The notes below the pieces were generated by a model. It ran no database searches and was not told the DNA's origin. It was given only the letters and a program-made list of their open reading frames with translations. Positions 59,371 through 64,000 of a stretch of 64,000 bases of DNA are shown here, piece by piece (positions within the stretch are counted from its first letter, which is position 1; every line of letters starts with the position of its first letter). The position numbers were made by a program, and so were the translations under genes. Origin of the DNA: Anaeramoeba flamelloides (taxonomy: Eukaryota > Metamonada > Anaeramoebidae). Where the stretch lies: positions 434,001 through 498,000 of the forward strand of contig JANTQA010000023.1 of NCBI GenBank assembly GCA_027625915.1, in the 5' to 3' direction.

Positions 59371-60010
59371 TCATCAATACTATTGAATTTGATTGTTAAT
59401 AAGATAATTGCTTATTGATGATTTTCATTTTAATTATTCATTTTTTCATTTTTTGTTTATTTATTTTTGGGTATTAAACAATTAGAAAATGAAAAAACAA
59501 GATAAGAAGAAATGAATTTGCAAATAATCTTACAATGATTCGACCCTCAAAACAGTTTAAGTTTGATTTTAAATGAGCTAGATAGAGGATTTAAGAAAGG
59601 CCCATATTGGATTGATGTATGTAATAAAAAAATAAAGAAAAAAAAAAACAATTCCAACAAAATACCCAGATGAATTGCGGCTTTATCTTTAAAATGAGAC
59701 TTTAAAGAACAAAAGTTTGACGAGTAAAGAGTTATCAATAACTTGTAAAGAAAATTTCACCAATTCACCATGTTCAAAGGTTTTTATTGATTTTATAGTT
59801 TTTTTTCTTTACAATTTCAAAAATGAGATTCCTCATTTCAAATCAAAGCTCACATCAATTTTTAAAATATTTTCATTTTAATTTTTATTGTTTTGATTTT
59901 AATGAGTTTTAAATCTTCATTACAGTTTTTTTTTTATGTTTTAAAGAGTTTTTTAGATTTTAGAATGATACTATAATTAATTTGATTCAATTATGAATTA
60001 TTCTTGAAAA
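59371..60010 (+). repeat. Dispersed duplicated segment, copy 2
   Basis: Matches 18040-18190 and 18890-19400 at roughly 85-90 percent by eye (TCAATACTATTGAATTTGAT; GATGAATTGCGGCTTTATCT). It carries stops in the short frame that is open in copy 1. Confidence 0.65.
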
Positions 60011-60419
60011 TTTCTGATCCCTTTTATTTGAAAAAGAGTTTAGAATAAAAAACTCTAGAAATAAATTCTAAACTTTAAAATAAAAATGATGTAATTTTGT
60101 TGAATCACCTCTCTTCAATAATGATATAATAATAATAAAATTAAATATATTTTCGAAAATAAGATTTCTTCTATTATTTTGAAATAAAAGATTTCTTAAT
60201 GGGGTTTAAAAATCTAATATTTAAATAAAAAAAAATTATTTCAAATTATGATTATAAAAATATAATATTTTATAAAAATTGTATGAATAAAAAAGCAATT
60301 TATCTCTAAATAGATCACTATTGACAGAATTATAATTGATATAATTAAAATTCAAAAAAAAAAAAAAACAAACAAAAATAAAAAAAAGTCATAATATATT
60401 TAATTGAAATTTTCAGTAT

Positions 60420-63400
60420 TTAAACTTTGCCTTTAAATTTCCAAGAAGTTCTATATTGGTCGTAAATCTTGTTAAATAATAATTTTCCTGGTTGATTTAA
60501 AGTTTTAAATATTTCTTTCAAAAAGAAGGTAGGTGCTGTGTCTAATATTGTAAAAATGATTTGGTACCAGATGGAAATATGTGTTTCTGGTAATGACACA
60601 TTTTGGATTAAATAAACAAGTTCTAATAAAAAGCTACATGAATAATTTTTCACTTGAAAGAAATTTTTCGCCAATGAAGAAGACAATTTTTGGAAAGGGT
60701 ATAAACTTTTTTCATTCCATATGAAGAGGGATTTTTCGTGATTATCCGATTTTAGAGTTTCGATTATTTTAAATCTGGCAAAATAGGATCTTAATAAGTT
60801 TTTAAAAGAATGGAAGAATAAATGAATTAATTGGAATGTTTCCTTGGGTTGTATTAATATTAAGTCGTTTAATAATGATGTTAAGGAGGAAAATAATTTT
60901 TCTGATTTGGACACTTTAGTTGCATTATAAATATTTGTTTTTTTGTCTATATTTAAAAATCTCATGATAATATTCAAAATTGTTGATGCTGTATTTAAAG
61001 TGAAAGACCTTGTTTTAATTTTGATCATAAAAGAAATCAATTTTAAGGACTTTAAAACAACATTATTTATTACATTTTCATTGAAATTATTAATTAATAA
61101 ATTTGAATAATTTTCTGATTTTAAATTAACTTGAGACAATACTTTTAAAATGATTAATAAAATTTCATTTGAATGCCTTTCCAAGATTTGTTTTTTTCTT
61201 TGGAAGCTACTTGTATTCTCTTTTTGATCTCCATTCTTCTTCTTCCTGCCCTTCTCCTTCTCCTTCTCCTTCTTCTTACTATTCTTGGTATTCGCTTTTC
61301 TTTGTTTATAATAAGTGTAATTCTTGATAAATAAATCTTCCATAATTATGGTAAAGAATTTTAATATACCTTTAATTTGGATGTGGTTTTGAGATATTTG
61401 CCCATAATTTTTTATTAATAATTTCTTAATTAGTTCGATTATAATAATGAAATGTTTGTTATTTATTTGGTTAAGAAATATTTTGATATTTTTTTTAATT
61501 TGATAATTTAAATTTTTTGGAATATTGCTTAATAAATAAATCAAAATCAATAATAATTTTTTTACAAATTTTTCTGAATTAAGAAAGGTTTTAAAATGAA
61601 CGAAATTACTAAATATGGTTGATAAAAATGAATAAATTTGGTAATTTAAGTTTCTTATATCTTGATAAATTTCCTTTTCGCAATATTCAAAATAGTATTT
61701 AATTTTTTTAATAAATGTTTTGTTTGAACGAATTTTTTTAAAATGTTTGATTGAAGTTATTTTAATTAAATTAGTATAAATTTCGATTTCTTTTCTGTTC
61801 AGAATTTCATTGATTTTGTTATTATCTTCTAGATTCATTTTTGATAAATTTATTGTGCTTGATAAAATAGAATTCACAAATGCTTTGATTAGTTTCCAAT
61901 TTTTATTTTTTTTTTGAGAGCCAATGCCTAAAGAAATACCTTTTAAAATAGAGCAAATTATGAATAAATTTTTTTGATCATTAATTTCATTATTTATTAT
62001 AGTTTGGTTTTGAATTAAATCAAGCATTTTGCTTAATATATTTTCTTTTTTTTTTTGAGTTTCTTCTTCTGTTTCTTTGGCATTCAGAGCAATGTTTTCA
62101 ATTTGATCATTACATAAATATTTCAGAATATTGGATAATATTTTTTGAATGAATTGATCATCACTATTTGTCTTGAATTTTAATAAAAATTCAATTAATT
62201 TTATATCAATCAAATCTCCTATTTTAAATGTAAATTCTTGAAATAAAAAGTCTAAACCTTCCAAATAAATTAAATTATTATCATTTTTTAACATATTTTT
62301 ATAAAAAAAATTAAATAATTTAACTAAATCTTCATTAAGGAAATAATTTGTTGGGAAATATTTTAATAATTTCAAAAGTTTTTTATCTTGTTGATTTTTG
62401 AATAATTTAATAAAACAACTTGAGATATTTTTTTGAATAAGTTTACTTTCATAAAAATCATTATTATTTTTTAATAATTTAAAACTAATTTTTGATATTT
62501 GTTTTAAATTAACAATTTCTTCAACTTGTGTATCATTTTCTTCTTTGATTTTATCTTTATCAATCATCTCAACATCCATTTGTTTCTCATCATCCTCATT
62601 ATTATTATTTTTATTATTATCATTATTATCATTATTATTATTATTATTATTATTATTCTTTTTATTTAAAAATAAAGAAGAAGAAATTAAAATAAATTTG
62701 ATTATTTCATTTAAATTTTTTGTAGAAATAAATTCACTAATAATAATTAAATTATTACAAATAAATTTCCATGAGCAAATTAATAATTCATAATCATTTG
62801 CTATTCCTAACATATTATAATGAAGATTTAATTTATTAAAATTATAATTAATATCATTTTCATTTATTTTTAATAATTTGACTAAATTTAAATTTGAAAA
62901 AAAAGATTTTAGTAAGAGATCAAATAATTTATATTTTTTAGATTCAATTTCAAATAATTGTGGATCATCACCAAAGGACTTTAATAAATTGTCATTTTGA
63001 ATTTTATTTAATAATACCTCTAATGTTAATTTATACAGTTGAAAGATTAAATCAAAATATCTAGGGTTTATTGTTTCAGCACTTTGCGAATATTGATTAA
63101 TTATTGAATAAATAATTTTTAAATCTTTATTTTCAAATAAATTAATTTGTTGTGAGATAAAATATGGGTTATGTTTTTGTAAATTAATTAAAGAATTTAG
63201 GACTGCAATTGGAAATAATATTTCATTAAATTTCAGATTTTTCTTTTTATCTTGATCTTTATTTTTCTTCATCATCTTCTTCTTCTTATTCTCCCCCCCC
63301 GTGTTATCGTTATTGTTGCCATTATTTTCATTATCCAATCTTAAATTATTATTAAATTTGGACCAATTGTTATTAATTTGATTTAAAGTGATCGAAAATA

Positions 63401-64000
63401 AAGTTGAAATTTCATTTACTTGAGAAGAATTTGGTTCTGGAATGTAATTTAAAAATTCAATAAATAAAGGAATAAAATGCTCATTTTCATTCAAATTAAT
63501 CAAATTAAACCATTTCCAAATTCCAGTAATTTGTGGACTAGGGATCATTAAAATAACGTTTCTCCAAGTTTTAATTATTTGAATTTGAAAGGTCCTATTA
63601 GCTATAATTTTTTTGTCGCATTGACTCAGAAGATCTAGGAATTTATTTAATTGGCCTAATTTCCCATAAATGGTTAGTAAGGAATTTATAAAATTGATTT
63701 CGTTATTTTTCGGTATGGGATTTGAATTGCTGTTAAAAATTTTTGCAAATTCATCTGTAATCAATTTATGATCGATTTTGTTAATAAGTTGCAAAGAATA
63801 AAAGCAATAATCGTTCGCATCCAAATTATTATTTGCCAAAATTGGGAATAATAATCGGTTTAAGATCTGTTTTTGAATAAAGTTATATTGAATTTTGAGT
63901 AAATTATGAGAAATTCTACTTAAGTTATAAATGTCAAATTTCAAATAAATGTCCAAAATTAAGGTCAAATTATTAAAAATCTTTTTTATTTCCTTTTCAT
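60420..64000 (-). CDS. Urb2/Npa2-like ribosome-biogenesis protein, C-terminal 1192 residues
   Basis: The frame is open to the right edge, so the N-terminus lies outside; TAA at 60420-60422 ends it. It is a very long, alpha-helical, Leu/Ile/Asn-rich protein. The C-terminus reads LNQPGKLLFNKIYDQYRTSW, then KFKGKV, matching the Urb2 C-terminal signature (G-x-x-L-F-K-x-L-Y-x-D-Y then a K-x-K-G end). It is preceded by a helical YLIQNVSLPE and IFTILDTAP region. Urb2/Npa2 works in the nucleolus in early 60S pre-ribosome assembly with Npa1 and partners. Low-complexity insertions are an Asn/Asp tract with acidic tail (about 62560-62660), a Lys/Glu tract (about 61225-61300) and an Asn/Lys-rich stretch (about 63240-63360). 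No intron is seen. The assignment rests mainly on the C-terminal motif, length and architecture. Confidence 0.65.
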   Translation of the reverse strand, partial: EKEIKKIFNNLTLILDIYLKFDIYNLSRISHNLLKIQYNFIQKQILNRLLFPILANNNLDANDYCFYSLQLINKIDHKLITDEFAKIFNSNSNPIPKNNEINFINSLLTIYGKLGQLNKFLDLLSQCDKKIIANRTFQIQIIKTWRNVILMIPSPQITGIWKWFNLINLNENEHFIPLFIEFLNYIPEPNSSQVNEISTLFSITLNQINNNWSKFNNNLRLDNENNGNNNDNTGGENKKKKMMKKNKDQDKKKNLKFNEILFPIAVLNSLINLQKHNPYFISQQINLFENKDLKIIYSIINQYSQSAETINPRYFDLIFQLYKLTLEVLLNKIQNDNLLKSFGDDPQLFEIESKKYKLFDLLLKSFFSNLNLVKLLKINENDINYNFNKLNLHYNMLGIANDYELLICSWKFICNNLIIISEFISTKNLNEIIKFILISSSLFLNKKNNNNNNNNNDNNDNNKNNNNEDDEKQMDVEMIDKDKIKEENDTQVEEIVNLKQISKISFKLLKNNNDFYESKLIQKNISSCFIKLFKNQQDKKLLKLLKYFPTNYFLNEDLVKLFNFFYKNMLKNDNNLIYLEGLDFLFQEFTFKIGDLIDIKLIEFLLKFKTNSDDQFIQKILSNILKYLCNDQIENIALNAKETEEETQKKKENILSKMLDLIQNQTIINNEINDQKNLFIICSILKGISLGIGSQKKNKNWKLIKAFVNSILSSTINLSKMNLEDNNKINEILNRKEIEIYTNLIKITSIKHFKKIRSNKTFIKKIKYYFEYCEKEIYQDIRNLNYQIYSFLSTIFSNFVHFKTFLNSEKFVKKLLLILIYLLSNIPKNLNYQIKKNIKIFLNQINNKHFIIIIELIKKLLIKNYGQISQNHIQIKGILKFFTIIMEDLFIKNYTYYKQRKANTKNSKKKEKEKEKGRKKKNGDQKENTSSFQRKKQILERHSNEILLIILKVLSQVNLKSENYSNLLINNFNENVINNVVLKSLKLISFMIKIKTRSFTLNTASTILNIIMRFLNIDKKTNIYNATKVSKSEKLFSSLTSLLNDLILIQPKETFQLIHLFFHSFKNLLRSYFARFKIIETLKSDNHEKSLFIWNEKSLYPFQKLSSSLAKNFFQVKNYSCSFLLELVYLIQNVSLPETHISIWYQIIFTILDTAPTFFLKEIFKTLNQPGKLLFNKIYDQYRTSWKFKGKV

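Larger units (their letters stand above)
56466..60419. other. Convergent intergenic region with R5, R1 and a duplicated segment
   Basis: 3' flanks of the TatD-like and Urb2-like genes. Contains an R5 copy, a decayed inverted R1 copy and the second copy of the segment seen in the TMEM181 intron. No gene seen. Confidence 0.65.

Noticed and set aside
1-64000. CRISPR arrays, bacterial operons, LTR or virus-derived elements
   Set aside because: No regularly spaced direct repeats, no Shine-Dalgarno-linked gene clusters, no LTR pairs or capsid/integrase motifs were seen; the only retroelement is a LINE.

Overview
This 64-kb window is nuclear DNA of an AT-rich microbial eukaryote. The signs are spliceosomal GT..AG introns with GTAAGT/GTATGT-like donors, poly-Asn tracts inside proteins, a nuclear-type tRNA, and a eukaryote-only gene set (cullin, TMEM181, Sds3, Urb2). 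Base composition and protein style recall amoeboid protists such as Anaeramoeba or AT-rich amoebozoans. The lineage is inference and cannot be fixed from the sequence. Genes are sparse, and most of the window is non-coding DNA packed with short inverted-repeat elements and LINE debris. No LTR or virus-derived element was seen.

Left part (1-23 kb). The C-terminal part of a cullin (+) enters from the left edge. A tandem-thioredoxin gene (-, 5664-11928) follows, with its last exon separated by a 5.2-kb intron. Divergent from it is a TMEM181-like membrane protein gene (+, 15025-23108), whose third intron is 6.4 kb. That intron holds a decayed LINE reverse transcriptase, palindromic MITEs and a dispersed duplicated segment. 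In both genes, splice phase and protein homology join the halves across the giant introns, while the other introns of the same genes are 130-180 nt.

Middle part (23-47 kb). An Sds3-like Sin3/HDAC-complex subunit (+, four exons), an orphan 291-residue basic protein (+), a tRNA-Thr(UGU) and a candidate two-exon 61-residue protein (-) are spread among repeats. Two further LINE 3' tails lie here. They carry the same palindromic modules (family R4) as the LINE in the TMEM181 intron, and two insertion sites are each shared by two copies.

Right part (47-64 kb). An 877-residue protein made of eight SKICH-like Ig-fold domains (-) shows a recent 205-residue internal duplication. It is divergent from an intronless TatD-family DNase (+). 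The C-terminal part of an Urb2/Npa2-like ribosome-biogenesis protein (-) runs off the right edge.

Repeat families named here for reference: R1 (CAGTCAAAGG ends, about 520-850 bp), R2 (TTGGACAC family), P (palindromic CAGTCAGTTCC element, TA target), R4 (GTGCCGTCAAGTGCC palindromic modules), R5 (AGGTATTTTC ends, TA target), R6 (about 495 bp, 100-bp terminal inverted repeats) and T (170-175 bp, TTAA target). Several are nested, and empty sites inside other repeats in the same window show the target duplications directly. The genes belong to unrelated housekeeping processes (ubiquitin ligation, redox, chromatin, ribosome assembly, DNA turnover) and form no operon or obvious pathway.
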